5,355 nt of DNA, from NCBI GenBank assembly GCA_014379885.1, contig JACMKW010000157.1:1-5355 (forward strand). Reading direction: 5' to 3'. Source of the DNA: Rhizobacter sp. (GTDB lineage: Bacteria; Pseudomonadota; Gammaproteobacteria; Burkholderiales; Burkholderiaceae). Positions 1-5,186 of the stretch are shown in pieces; the first letter of the stretch is position 1; every line of letters begins with the position of its first letter. A program made the position numbers and the translations under genes. The notes beneath the pieces are model-generated. The model saw only the letters and a list, made by a program, of their open reading frames with translations. It was not told where the DNA came from and searched no databases.

Positions 1-440
1 AGCGCGAGCCAGTTCACCTTCATGCACACCACCATCGTGATCAGCAACGCTGGCCAGCTCAGTTGGGGCACCACTCTGGCGGCAATCACCAACATGGCGA
101 TGGCCACCGCAATCTTCAGCATTTCCCAGAACATGAAACCAGCGGCAGCAGCCACCGGGCTCTTTGTTCCTCGGGTCATCCCGCGCGCCATCAAGGCCCC
201 CGGGAGCACCACGGACAACGCTCCGTAGAGCGCAGACCAAGCTGCTGCGCTGCGTTGTGTGACCACCCAGACCACGGCGGCGCACAACAAACCGACAAGG
301 GCCTGAACACCGACCACCCGCCATGGCGACACCATGGGGAGCTGGGTTTTCAAAGCCTTTGCTTCGTCGGATGTCAGTGTCTTGAAAGACCTGTCATCCG
401 CCTCATCTGGCCACAAGTCACGGCCCATCGTATTGGTCAT
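1..440 (-). CDS. atpI: ATP synthase subunit I (AtpI), 3' end cut by the window edge
   Basis: AtpI is a small inner-membrane protein usually encoded first in the atpIBEFHAGDC operon; it is thought to help c-ring assembly or cation supply and is not a catalytic subunit. From the ATG at 438-440, 146 codons can be read, with no stop before the window edge. A charged N-terminus of about 40 residues (motif SPWRVV at 38-43) is followed by four hydrophobic segments, roughly residues 41-62, 66-84, 104-122 and 127-145. Family-like stretches are WSALYGALSVVLPGALMARG (68-87), FWEMLKIAVA (104-113) and the closing SWPALL...MKVNWLAL. Burkholderiales homologues are, from memory, about 160-170 residues, so only a short C-terminal tail should be missing. 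The first ATG is used; a second in-frame ATG lies four codons later, and the upstream ribosome binding site is weak. An in-frame stop near 522 limits any upstream extension. The gene lies 84 bases downstream of the lactonase stop, on the same strand. Confidence 0.86.
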   Translation of the reverse strand, partial: MTNTMGRDLWPDEADDRSFKTLTSDEAKALKTQLPMVSPWRVVGVQALVGLLCAAVVWVVTQRSAAAWSALYGALSVVLPGALMARGMTRGTKSPVAAAAGFMFWEMLKIAVAIAMLVIAARVVPQLSWPALLITMVVCMKVNWLA

Positions 441-476
441 GTCTCGGGTTTCAGGCGGTTGCAGCAAAGCCTCGGG

Positions 477-482
477 ATTATA
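477..482 (-). promoter_or_regulatory. Putative -10 box (TATAAT) for atpI / the atp operon
   Basis: On the minus strand the hexamer is a perfect TATAAT, 36 bases upstream of the atpI start codon and inside the 84-base gap after the lactonase gene. That is the right place for the atp operon promoter. No good -35 element sits at 16-18 bases; the best partial match (TTCCAG at 502-507, spacer 19) is poor. The promoter may therefore need an activator, or the hexamer may be coincidental, although it stands out in such GC-rich DNA. Confidence 0.5.
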
Positions 483-524
483 CGTGGAAACCCGTGCGCT
501 TCTGGAAGGGCCGAACACGCCTGT

Positions 525-1433
525 TCACGTGAAGCTGTTGGCGGGCAGGCCGGGCACGTCCACCTTCAGGGTCAACACCCGCCCGGCGAGCGGCTGAGCT
601 TCCAGTTCTGCGGCGGGCCGGTTCTCGCGCGACGTGGTTATATAGAGCGTCTTCAGATCGGGGCCGCCGAAGCAGGGCATGGTCGCGCAGCGCACGGGCA
701 AGCGGATCTCGCGCGTCACTTCGCCCTGGGGGGACAAACGCACCAGGCGTTGGCCCTCGAACAGGGCCGACCAGTAGCCGCCTTCTGCGTCGACGGCCGC
801 GCCATCGGGCCGGCCGCCGTATGCGCTCAGGTCTTGTTCAGGTTGTTTGGTGGCGAAGCATGCGAACACGCGCCGCGGGCCGATGCCGCCCGTCGCGATG
901 TCGAAGTCGAAGGCGTAGATGGTATGGGCCTTGGTGTCGCTGCAATACATGGTGCGGGCGTCGGGGCTCCAACCCAGGCCGTTGCCGACGGTGATGTCGC
1001 CGGCCATGCGCACGAGCTTGCCAGCGGCGTAGCGGTACAGCGCGGCCAGCGGCGGGTCGCGCGGCTCGTAAATGGTGCTGACCCAGAAGCGGCCCTGCGG
1101 ATCGCATTTGCCGTCGTTGAATCGCTCCTGGCGCGTGTCGTAGGGCGGCGTGGCGAGTGGGCTGCGCTTTCCCGTCGTGGTGTCAAAGCGCCACAGGCCG
1201 TCGCGCATGGCGAGCAGCAGGCCGCCGTCGCGCATCGGCGCGATGCTCGCGGGTTCGGTGTCGAAACTCCAGCGGTCGTGGTGCGACGTGGTGGGGTCGA
1301 ACCGGTTCAGCGCGCGGCCGGGGATGTCACACCAGTAAAGCACCCGTTCCACCGGGTGCCATAGCGGTGACTCGCCCAGCAGCGAAGGCGGTGCGTCCAG
1401 CGCGACGAGGCCTTCATCGGCCGCCCCGCCCAT
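525..1433 (-). CDS. SMP-30/gluconolactonase/LRE family sugar lactonase
   Basis: This is a predicted cytoplasmic, metal-dependent six-bladed beta-propeller lactonase of 302 residues that hydrolyses an aldonolactone to the aldonate. The conserved metal and active-site residues of the SMP-30 family are all visible: E21 in LGESPLW (19-25), R101, N106-D107 in RFNDGKCDPQGRFW (104-117), N151 in GNGLGWSPD (150-158) and D210 in GRPDGAAVDAEGGYW (207-221). They correspond to E18, R101, N103, N154 and D204 of human SMP30. The ATG at 1431-1433 is chosen because it overlaps the stop of the upstream mutarotase gene (TGATG), which implies translational coupling, and because it puts the first catalytic Glu at the usual distance from the N-terminus. 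An in-frame GTG at 1463 would add ten residues. There is no signal peptide. With a mutarotase and an HpaI-type aldolase upstream, a role in an oxidative sugar pathway is likely; the specific sugar lactone cannot be read from the sequence. Confidence 0.9.
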   Translation of the reverse strand: MGGAADEGLVALDAPPSLLGESPLWHPVERVLYWCDIPGRALNRFDPTTSHHDRWSFDTEPASIAPMRDGGLLLAMRDGLWRFDTTTGKRSPLATPPYDTRQERFNDGKCDPQGRFWVSTIYEPRDPPLAALYRYAAGKLVRMAGDITVGNGLGWSPDARTMYCSDTKAHTIYAFDFDIATGGIGPRRVFACFATKQPEQDLSAYGGRPDGAAVDAEGGYWSALFEGQRLVRLSPQGEVTREIRLPVRCATMPCFGGPDLKTLYITTSRENRPAAELEAQPLAGRVLTLKVDVPGLPANSFT

Positions 1434-2293
1434 CACAGCGGAGTCACCTCGAGCTTCATCCACGCATCGGTGGTTTGACCGGGCTCGATCGTGAGCAGGC
1501 CGTGACTCGCCGGGTCGGCCATGTGGATGGCGTTGCTCACGTGGCTGACGGGTTCGACGCAGAAGTAGTCTTTGTCATGCGGCGTGTAGACCACGAGATA
1601 GGGCAACGAGGAGGTGAGCTGCAGCGAGAACTTCTCGTCGCGGATGCGTGCCGGCCCCTTCCACCCTTCGAAGCAGTGGTCGAAGTCGAGGTGCGACACG
1701 TCGCCATCGATGCCATGCTGTGCCACTTTGCGGGTGGGCAGCTGGGTGGCATCGGACTCCCAGCGGTCAGACAGTTCGACGTGCAGCCGGCTGCGTGCGC
1801 GTGTCGGGAAATACGGGTGCCAGCCCAAGCCCACCGGTGCGGCGATCTCTGCGGTGTTGGCGAACACCAGTTGCACGCTCAGTTGCTGTGGGGTCAGGCT
1901 GAAGTACTGCTTCACCTCGAACGGGAAGGGCCAGTGTTCATCGGCCTTGTGTTCGTAACGCAGCACGAGTTCAGCGGCGCTGAACGACACCACCTCCCAG
2001 GCGCGCAGCCAGGCCACGCCATGCACTGAATGCGGGTTGTCGTCGAAATTGGCGACGGTGGTGTATTCCTTGCCCTTCCAGCGAAAGTGGCGGTAGCCCA
2101 GGCGGTTGGAGTACGGCACCAGTGGGTAACTGGCCGATTGCCGCGAGCTGGACAGCTCGCCCGGTTCGGTGGAGCGCATCAGTGGCGTGCTGCGGTGCCA
2201 CAGGCCTGCGATGGCGCCCCCGAGATCGGGGCGGACCGCAAGGCGCAGTGCGCCGGCATGGAGTTCAAAGCTGTTGTTCGACGAGCCGGGCAT
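1433..2293 (-). CDS. Aldose 1-epimerase (galactose mutarotase family)
   Basis: This enzyme interconverts the alpha and beta anomers of a free aldose in the cytoplasm, supplying the anomer used by a sugar dehydrogenase or kinase. The 286-residue protein shows the family's landmarks in order: the substrate-binding NR pair at 63-64 in YSNRLGY, the histidine pair H88/H91 in HSVHGVAW, the catalytic-acid histidine H159 in GLGWHPYF, D205 in LDFDHCF and the probable catalytic base E247 in FCVEPVSHVSNAIH. This is the GalM beta-sandwich fold and the length is normal for short bacterial members. The ATG at 2291-2293 is preceded by AGGAA (2298-2302), four bases away. Its stop shares a base with the lactonase start, and it begins 35 bases after the aldolase stop, so the three look like one operon. 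The gene symbol is withheld because the sugar may not be galactose. Confidence 0.9.
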   Translation of the reverse strand: MPGSSNNSFELHAGALRLAVRPDLGGAIAGLWHRSTPLMRSTEPGELSSSRQSASYPLVPYSNRLGYRHFRWKGKEYTTVANFDDNPHSVHGVAWLRAWEVVSFSAAELVLRYEHKADEHWPFPFEVKQYFSLTPQQLSVQLVFANTAEIAAPVGLGWHPYFPTRARSRLHVELSDRWESDATQLPTRKVAQHGIDGDVSHLDFDHCFEGWKGPARIRDEKFSLQLTSSLPYLVVYTPHDKDYFCVEPVSHVSNAIHMADPASHGLLTIEPGQTTDAWMKLEVTPL

Positions 2294-2328
2294 GGGGTTC
2301 CTGATGGTGAAAAGCGGTTGTTGCGATC

Positions 2329-3141
2329 CTACGCGGCGCCGGTCTGGGTGCCGCTCGACAGCAGGTGCACATGGTCGCCGCCGCCGGTACGCAAGGCAGC
2401 CATGGCCGCACGGGCGCCGCGCATCATCAACCCCAAATCGGAGCCGATGGCCACGAAGTCGAAACCCGTCGCGCGGTACTGCGTGACGAGCTCTGGCGTG
2501 TCGCCCACGGTGCCGACCGGCACGCCCAGCGCCTTGCAGCGTTGCACCGTCTGCGTCATCAGCTCCATCACCGCCGGGTGGTGCGGGGCGCCCAGGTGGC
2601 CCATTGCGGCCGACAGGTCGGCCGGCCCGATGAAGACCGCATCGACGCCCTTGACCTTTGCGATGGCATCCAGGCGCTGGATGGCGTCGGGGGTTTCAAG
2701 CTGCAAGATCACGCCCACCTGCTGATTGGCTGTTTTGAAGTAGTGCGGTGCCGTGCCGAAGCGCGAGCCCCGGCTCATGCCCGCCACACCGCGCACTCCA
2801 TCCGGTGGGTAGCGGGTGGCGGCCACCGCGCGCTCGGCCTCGGCGGCGGTCTGGATCATGGGAAACATCAACGTGGCTGCGCCGGCATCGAGCACACGCT
2901 TGACGACCACGGCGTCATTCCACGGCACCCGCACCACGGGCAGCAACTTGGTGCCGGCCACGGCTTGCAGCAGATGCACCACGCCCATCACGTCGAGTGG
3001 TGCGTGCTCCATGTCGATCACGCCCCAGTCAAAGCCGGCGCAGCCCACGGCCTCAGCGACCAGTGGGCTCGCCGACATGACCCAGGTGCCGATCGGAGGG
3101 TGGCCGCCCGAGGACTGGAGGAGTTGCTTGAAGGCATTCAT
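2329..3141 (-). CDS. HpcH/HpaI family class II aldolase (2-keto-3-deoxy acid aldolase)
   Basis: This is a metal-dependent aldolase that cleaves a 2-keto-3-deoxy (or 4-hydroxy-2-oxo) acid to pyruvate plus an aldehyde. The 270 residues follow the HpaI/GarL/RhmA TIM-barrel pattern: D43 and the catalytic base H46 in WGVIDMEHAP, R71 in VVRVPWND, PMIQTAAEAERAV (94-106), YPPDGVRGVAG (111-121), and the metal ligands E149 in LQLETPDA and D175 in FIGPADLSAAMG. These match H45, R70, E149 and D175 of E. coli HpaI (262 residues). The start at 3139-3141 has AAGGA (3150-3154) eight bases upstream and gives the normal family N-terminus; a longer frame back to 3318 runs into the GNAT gene and has no family-like sequence. 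The natural substrate is unknown. Next to mutarotase and lactonase genes, a 2-keto-3-deoxy aldonate from a pentose, deoxyhexose or hexose is more likely than the aromatic-pathway substrate of true HpaI. Confidence 0.9.
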   Translation of the reverse strand: MNAFKQLLQSSGGHPPIGTWVMSASPLVAEAVGCAGFDWGVIDMEHAPLDVMGVVHLLQAVAGTKLLPVVRVPWNDAVVVKRVLDAGAATLMFPMIQTAAEAERAVAATRYPPDGVRGVAGMSRGSRFGTAPHYFKTANQQVGVILQLETPDAIQRLDAIAKVKGVDAVFIGPADLSAAMGHLGAPHHPAVMELMTQTVQRCKALGVPVGTVGDTPELVTQYRATGFDFVAIGSDLGLMMRGARAAMAALRTGGGDHVHLLSSGTQTGAA

Positions 3142-3149
3142 CGTCGGTG

Positions 3150-3154
3150 TCCTT
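3150..3154 (-). promoter_or_regulatory. Ribosome binding site of the aldolase gene
   Basis: AAGGA on the minus strand lies eight bases before the ATG at 3139-3141, in the 28-base gap after the GNAT stop. It fixes the aldolase start at 3141 and argues against the longer open frame. Confidence 0.75.
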
Positions 3155-3169
3155 CTGTGAATGGATCGG

Positions 3170-3661
3170 TCAGTCGAGCTTCGCCCGCAGGTAGTGTGCG
3201 CCGGGAATCGGGTTGTAGTAATAAGGCGGAACGTCGTCAAAACCCAGCGAGGCGTACAGCTCGCGGGCCGACTCCATGTCGTCAAGTGTGTCGAGCAGCA
3301 TGTTGGAGTAGCCAGCACGGCGGGCGTCGTCCAGCAGCCGTTGTGCCATCAGTCGGCCCAGGCCGAAGCGGCGAAACGCGGGGCGCACATACAGGCGCTT
3401 CATCTCGCAGGCGTTGGCGTAGTCGGCTTCGTGCAGGGGGCGGAAGGCGCCACAACCGGCCAGCTCGCCGTCGACCCATGCGAGCAGCAACTGCCCGGTG
3501 GGCGATGCGTACTCGCCGGGCAGGTGGGACAGTTCGGCCTCGAACCCTTGGAAGCACAGGTCCACCTCCAGGCTGGCCGCGTACTCACGAAAAACCGAGC
3601 GGGTGGCAGTGAGCAACTCCGGTGTGTCGGGAGTGATCAGTCGGATGTCGGGCGTGCTCAT
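3170..3661 (-). CDS. GNAT family N-acetyltransferase
   Basis: This is a predicted cytoplasmic acetyl-CoA-dependent acetyltransferase of 163 residues with one GNAT domain filling the protein. Motif A is clear: the beta strand EMKRLYVRPAFR (86-97) followed by the pyrophosphate-binding loop RRFGLG (97-102, the R/Q-x-x-G-x-G signature) and helix RLMAQRLLDDARRAG. Motif B is present as SARELYASLGF (131-141), with the usual LY...GF ending. The substrate cannot be predicted; nothing marks it as ribosomal-protein, aminoglycoside or polyamine specific. The ATG at 3659-3661 lies 15 bases after the cytochrome b561 stop and has almost no Shine-Dalgarno sequence, so it may be translated by coupling. The aldolase starts 28 bases beyond its stop. 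The end of this gene also contains a promoter-like sequence on the same strand (3212-3240). Confidence 0.88.
   Translation of the reverse strand: MSTPDIRLITPDTPELLTATRSVFREYAASLEVDLCFQGFEAELSHLPGEYASPTGQLLLAWVDGELAGCGAFRPLHEADYANACEMKRLYVRPAFRRFGLGRLMAQRLLDDARRAGYSNMLLDTLDDMESARELYASLGFDDVPPYYYNPIPGAHYLRAKLD
3212..3240 (-). promoter_or_regulatory. Putative sigma70 promoter inside the GNAT gene, upstream of the aldolase operon
   Basis: Reading the minus strand, TTGACG (3235-3240; five of six matches to TTGACA) and TACAAC (3212-3217; four of six to TATAAT) are separated by exactly 17 bases (3218-3234). Transcription would start near 3205 and leave a leader of about 64 bases before the aldolase ATG. 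The stretch also encodes GNAT residues about 141-150 (FDDVPPYYYN), so coding constraint could produce it by chance. It would let the sugar genes be expressed independently of cytochrome b561 and GNAT. Confidence 0.45.
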
Positions 3662-3676
3662 TCCGATGGCGTGCGG

Positions 3677-4357
3677 CTAGGCACCCAGGCTGACCAGCCA
3701 GGCCACGCCACCGGCGCAAGCGGCGAGCAAGGCCGCGGCCAGGCCGCGCGAGGTGATGCTGTCGACCGACGCGGGCACGTTCTCGGGCAGGGGTTTGTCG
3801 CCGGTGATCATGGGCTGCACCAGGTTTTGCCGCTTCTTGACCAGGTAGAAGACGATGGCGGCGATGTGCAGTACCACCAGCGTGATGATCAGCCACTGGC
3901 CGAAGGTCTTGTGCCAGCTGGTGGCCAGGCTGCTGGTGGCGCCGCTCACGAACTTGATCAGCGGGCCGGTGGTGGCGATCTCGTCATCGGCAATCAGACC
4001 CGTGGCCACCTGCACGGCCAGAATGCCCAGCAGCGCGAACACCGACAGGGCACCTGTGGGCGTGTGCCCCACGTCAAGGTACTCATCGGCGCGGCCTTGC
4101 CCGCGCAGGTAACGCAACAGCGTGGTGGGTGAATAGACAAAACTCACGAAGCGCGACCAGCGCCCCCCCATCACTCCCCACAGCAAGCGAAACGCCAGCA
4201 GCGCCAGCACCACGTAGCCCAGGCGAAGGTGCCACACCATGGCGTTGCCGCCGACCTTGGCGCTGATGACCGAGGCGATGACGCAGCCGGCCAGCAGCCA
4301 ATGGAACAGGCGCGTGGGCAGGTCCCACACGCGAACTTGGCGAATGTCAGGGGGCAT
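3677..4357 (-). CDS. Cytochrome b561 family (cytochrome b/b6 domain) di-haem membrane protein
   Basis: This is an inner-membrane b-type cytochrome of 226 residues, related to prokaryotic cytochrome b561 and the cytochrome b subunit of Ni/Fe-hydrogenase. It probably passes electrons from the quinol pool to a periplasmic acceptor. The family opening VRVWDLPTRLFHW (8-20) is present. Hydrophobic segments lie at about 17-34, 41-64, 102-124, 150-173 and 205-223. Four histidines sit in helices as haem-ligand candidates: H19 (LFHW), H43 (WHLRLGY), H149 (SWHKTFG) and H164 (LHIAA). The ATG at 4355-4357 is chosen because the family motif starts within ten residues; the frame stays open to 4771 but that extension lacks family sequence and overlaps the cytochrome c' gene antisense. 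No clear ribosome binding site precedes it. The divergent neighbour is a cytochrome c', a plausible redox partner; GNAT follows after 15 bases. Confidence 0.88.
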   Translation of the reverse strand: MPPDIRQVRVWDLPTRLFHWLLAGCVIASVISAKVGGNAMVWHLRLGYVVLALLAFRLLWGVMGGRWSRFVSFVYSPTTLLRYLRGQGRADEYLDVGHTPTGALSVFALLGILAVQVATGLIADDEIATTGPLIKFVSGATSSLATSWHKTFGQWLIITLVVLHIAAIVFYLVKKRQNLVQPMITGDKPLPENVPASVDSITSRGLAAALLAACAGGVAWLVSLGA

Positions 4358-4403
4358 GGTGGCGCAGCGAAGTGGAGGCAGCGGCAAAGATAACCGGTTG
4401 CGT

Positions 4404-4437
4404 GCCGTGTGGCGAGGGCCTGCCCGTGCCGCACGGC
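4404..4437. repeat. Strong inverted repeat between the divergent cytochrome genes
   Basis: GCCGTGTGGC (4404-4413) and GCCGCACGGC (4428-4437) are complementary at nine of ten positions, with the odd one a T.G wobble. The 14-base spacer can itself pair GGG (4416-4418) with CCC (4423-4425). On the minus strand it would lie in the leader of the cytochrome b561 mRNA, 47 bases before its start codon. On the plus strand it lies upstream of the cytochrome c' gene. No U-tract follows immediately on either strand, so it is not an ordinary terminator. It may be an mRNA structure or an operator, or have no function. Confidence 0.55.
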
Positions 4438-4535
4438 CTTGAAGGAATAGACGCGGCACATGCTGCGTACACTGCGCGTGGGTTTGCCGGCTGTATGCCG
4501 CGCGGCCCCCGGTCCCCAGCCTCCCCCAACTCGCC

Positions 4536-4540
4536 AGGAG
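4536..4540 (+). promoter_or_regulatory. Ribosome binding site of the cytochrome c' gene
   Basis: AGGAG sits seven bases before the ATG at 4548, the strongest Shine-Dalgarno sequence in the window. It fixes the start and suggests high-level translation, as expected for an abundant periplasmic cytochrome. Confidence 0.85.
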
Positions 4541-4547
4541 AACCCGC

Positions 4548-5000
4548 ATGAAACGTTTGTTCCTTGCCATGGCTGCCGTTGCAAGCCTTGGCACTGCCTT
4601 GCCTGCTGCAGCGCAATTCGCCAAACCTGAAGACGCCGTCAAGTACCGCAAGGCCGCCTTCACCGTGATGGCCGCGCACTTCGGGCGGGTGGCCGCCATG
4701 GCCAATGGCCGCGTTCCTTTCGACGCCAAGGCGGTGGCCGACAATGCCGAGATCGCCACCATGGTGTCCAAGCTGCCCTACGCCGGCTTCGTCGAGGGCT
4801 CGGACAAGGGCGACACCAAGGCCAAGCCCGAGATCTGGACTGAACGCGACAAGTTCAACGCAGGTGCCACCAAGATGCAAGACGAGATGGTGAAGCTCAA
4901 CGCCGCAGCCAAGACGGGCGACCAGGCTGCCATCAAGGCCGCAGTGGGTGGTGTGGGCCAGGCTTGCAAGGGGTGTCACGACACCTATCGCAAGGAATAA
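4548..5000 (+). CDS. Cytochrome c' (class II cytochrome c), periplasmic
   Basis: This is a soluble periplasmic mono-haem protein of the four-helix-bundle class II cytochromes c, a family that binds NO and is associated with NO tolerance and denitrification. The 150-residue precursor has a Sec signal peptide (about residues 1-22, ending PAAA before Q23). The mature N-terminus QFAKPEDAVKYR matches what I recall of Achromobacter xylosoxidans cytochrome c'. The haem site is near the C-terminus, as expected for class II: C140-K-G-C143-H144, then DTYRKE, keeping the family's conserved Arg two residues after the usual Tyr (R148). PEIW (94-97) is another shared landmark. The residue at the distal position (mature 16, precursor 38) is Phe, whereas the Achromobacter protein has Leu. 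A five-coordinate cytochrome c' is favoured over a Met-ligated c556, but M41 lies nearby and should be excluded structurally. It is divergent from cytochrome b561 and followed by its own terminator, so probably monocistronic. Confidence 0.93.
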   Translation: MKRLFLAMAAVASLGTALPAAAQFAKPEDAVKYRKAAFTVMAAHFGRVAAMANGRVPFDAKAVADNAEIATMVSKLPYAGFVEGSDKGDTKAKPEIWTERDKFNAGATKMQDEMVKLNAAAKTGDQAAIKAAVGGVGQACKGCHDTYRKE

Positions 5001-5019
5001 CCGGGCATCGCCTCCTGAC

Positions 5020-5043
5020 AGGCCCGCTTTGGCGGGCCTTTTT
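5020..5043 (+). terminator. Rho-independent terminator after the cytochrome c' gene
   Basis: AGGCCCGC (5020-5027) and GCGGGCCT (5032-5039) form a perfect eight-base-pair GC-rich stem with a TTTG loop, running directly into five Ts (5039-5043). It starts 20 bases after the cytochrome c' stop. On the opposite strand no T-run follows, so it works only for plus-strand transcription. Confidence 0.92.
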
Positions 5044-5186
5044 CATGGGGCTTGCAGGGATGCGGGTGCCGAGGGCCATCCGCTACCATTGCCGGCTGCT
5101 GTTGATGCAGCTTCGCCGCTGGGTTTGCGCCTGCCGCAACCCCGCCTGATTTGCCGGGCCTTCGGCCCCTCACGAGCCTGTTTCGC
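5044..5186 (+). other. Leader/promoter region of the last gene, with a -10-like box and two small hairpins
   Basis: No gene is seen here. TACCAT (5084-5089) resembles a -10 box (four of six) but has no convincing -35 at the right distance. Two stem-loops follow on the plus strand: 5121-5142 (eight pairs with one bulged T, loop CCTGC) and 5156-5168 (GGGCC-TTC-GGCCC). Neither is followed by a T-run. If transcription starts just after 5089, they lie in a leader of about 90 bases before the start codon at 5187. Confidence 0.3.

Noticed and set aside
63..1364. 433-codon open frame on the plus strand over the atpI start and the lactonase
   Set aside because: It is antisense to two recognisable genes, has no family motif, and its His/Gly/Arg/Ala-rich composition is typical of shadow frames in GC-rich DNA.
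3142..3318. N-terminal extension of the aldolase back to 3318
   Set aside because: The added 59 residues are Thr/Ser/Arg-rich without homology-like pattern, overlap the GNAT gene, and a good ribosome binding site precedes the ATG at 3141.
2365..3612. 415-codon open frame on the plus strand opposite the aldolase and GNAT genes
   Set aside because: Antisense shadow of two well-supported enzymes; no conserved motif or ribosome binding site.
3161..4132. 323-codon open frame on the plus strand opposite GNAT and cytochrome b561
   Set aside because: Antisense shadow; composition (Gly, Gln, Val, His) shows no domain, and the minus-strand genes carry all expected motifs.
4455..4467. Sigma54-like element (GGCAC...TGC) upstream of the cytochrome c' gene
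   Set aside because: The GG and GC doublets are 10 rather than 12 bases apart, so it does not fit the -24/-12 spacing.
4439..4473. TTGAAG and TACACT as a sigma70 promoter for the cytochrome c' gene
   Set aside because: The spacer would be 23 bases, too long for a sigma70 promoter; TACACT alone is too weak to list.
4358..4771. N-terminal extension of cytochrome b561 back to 4771
   Set aside because: The WDLPTRLFHW opening normally lies at the N-terminus, and the extension would be antisense to cytochrome c' coding sequence.
4347..4979. 210-codon minus-strand frame opposite the cytochrome c' gene
   Set aside because: Antisense to a gene with an unmistakable signal peptide and CXXCH motif.
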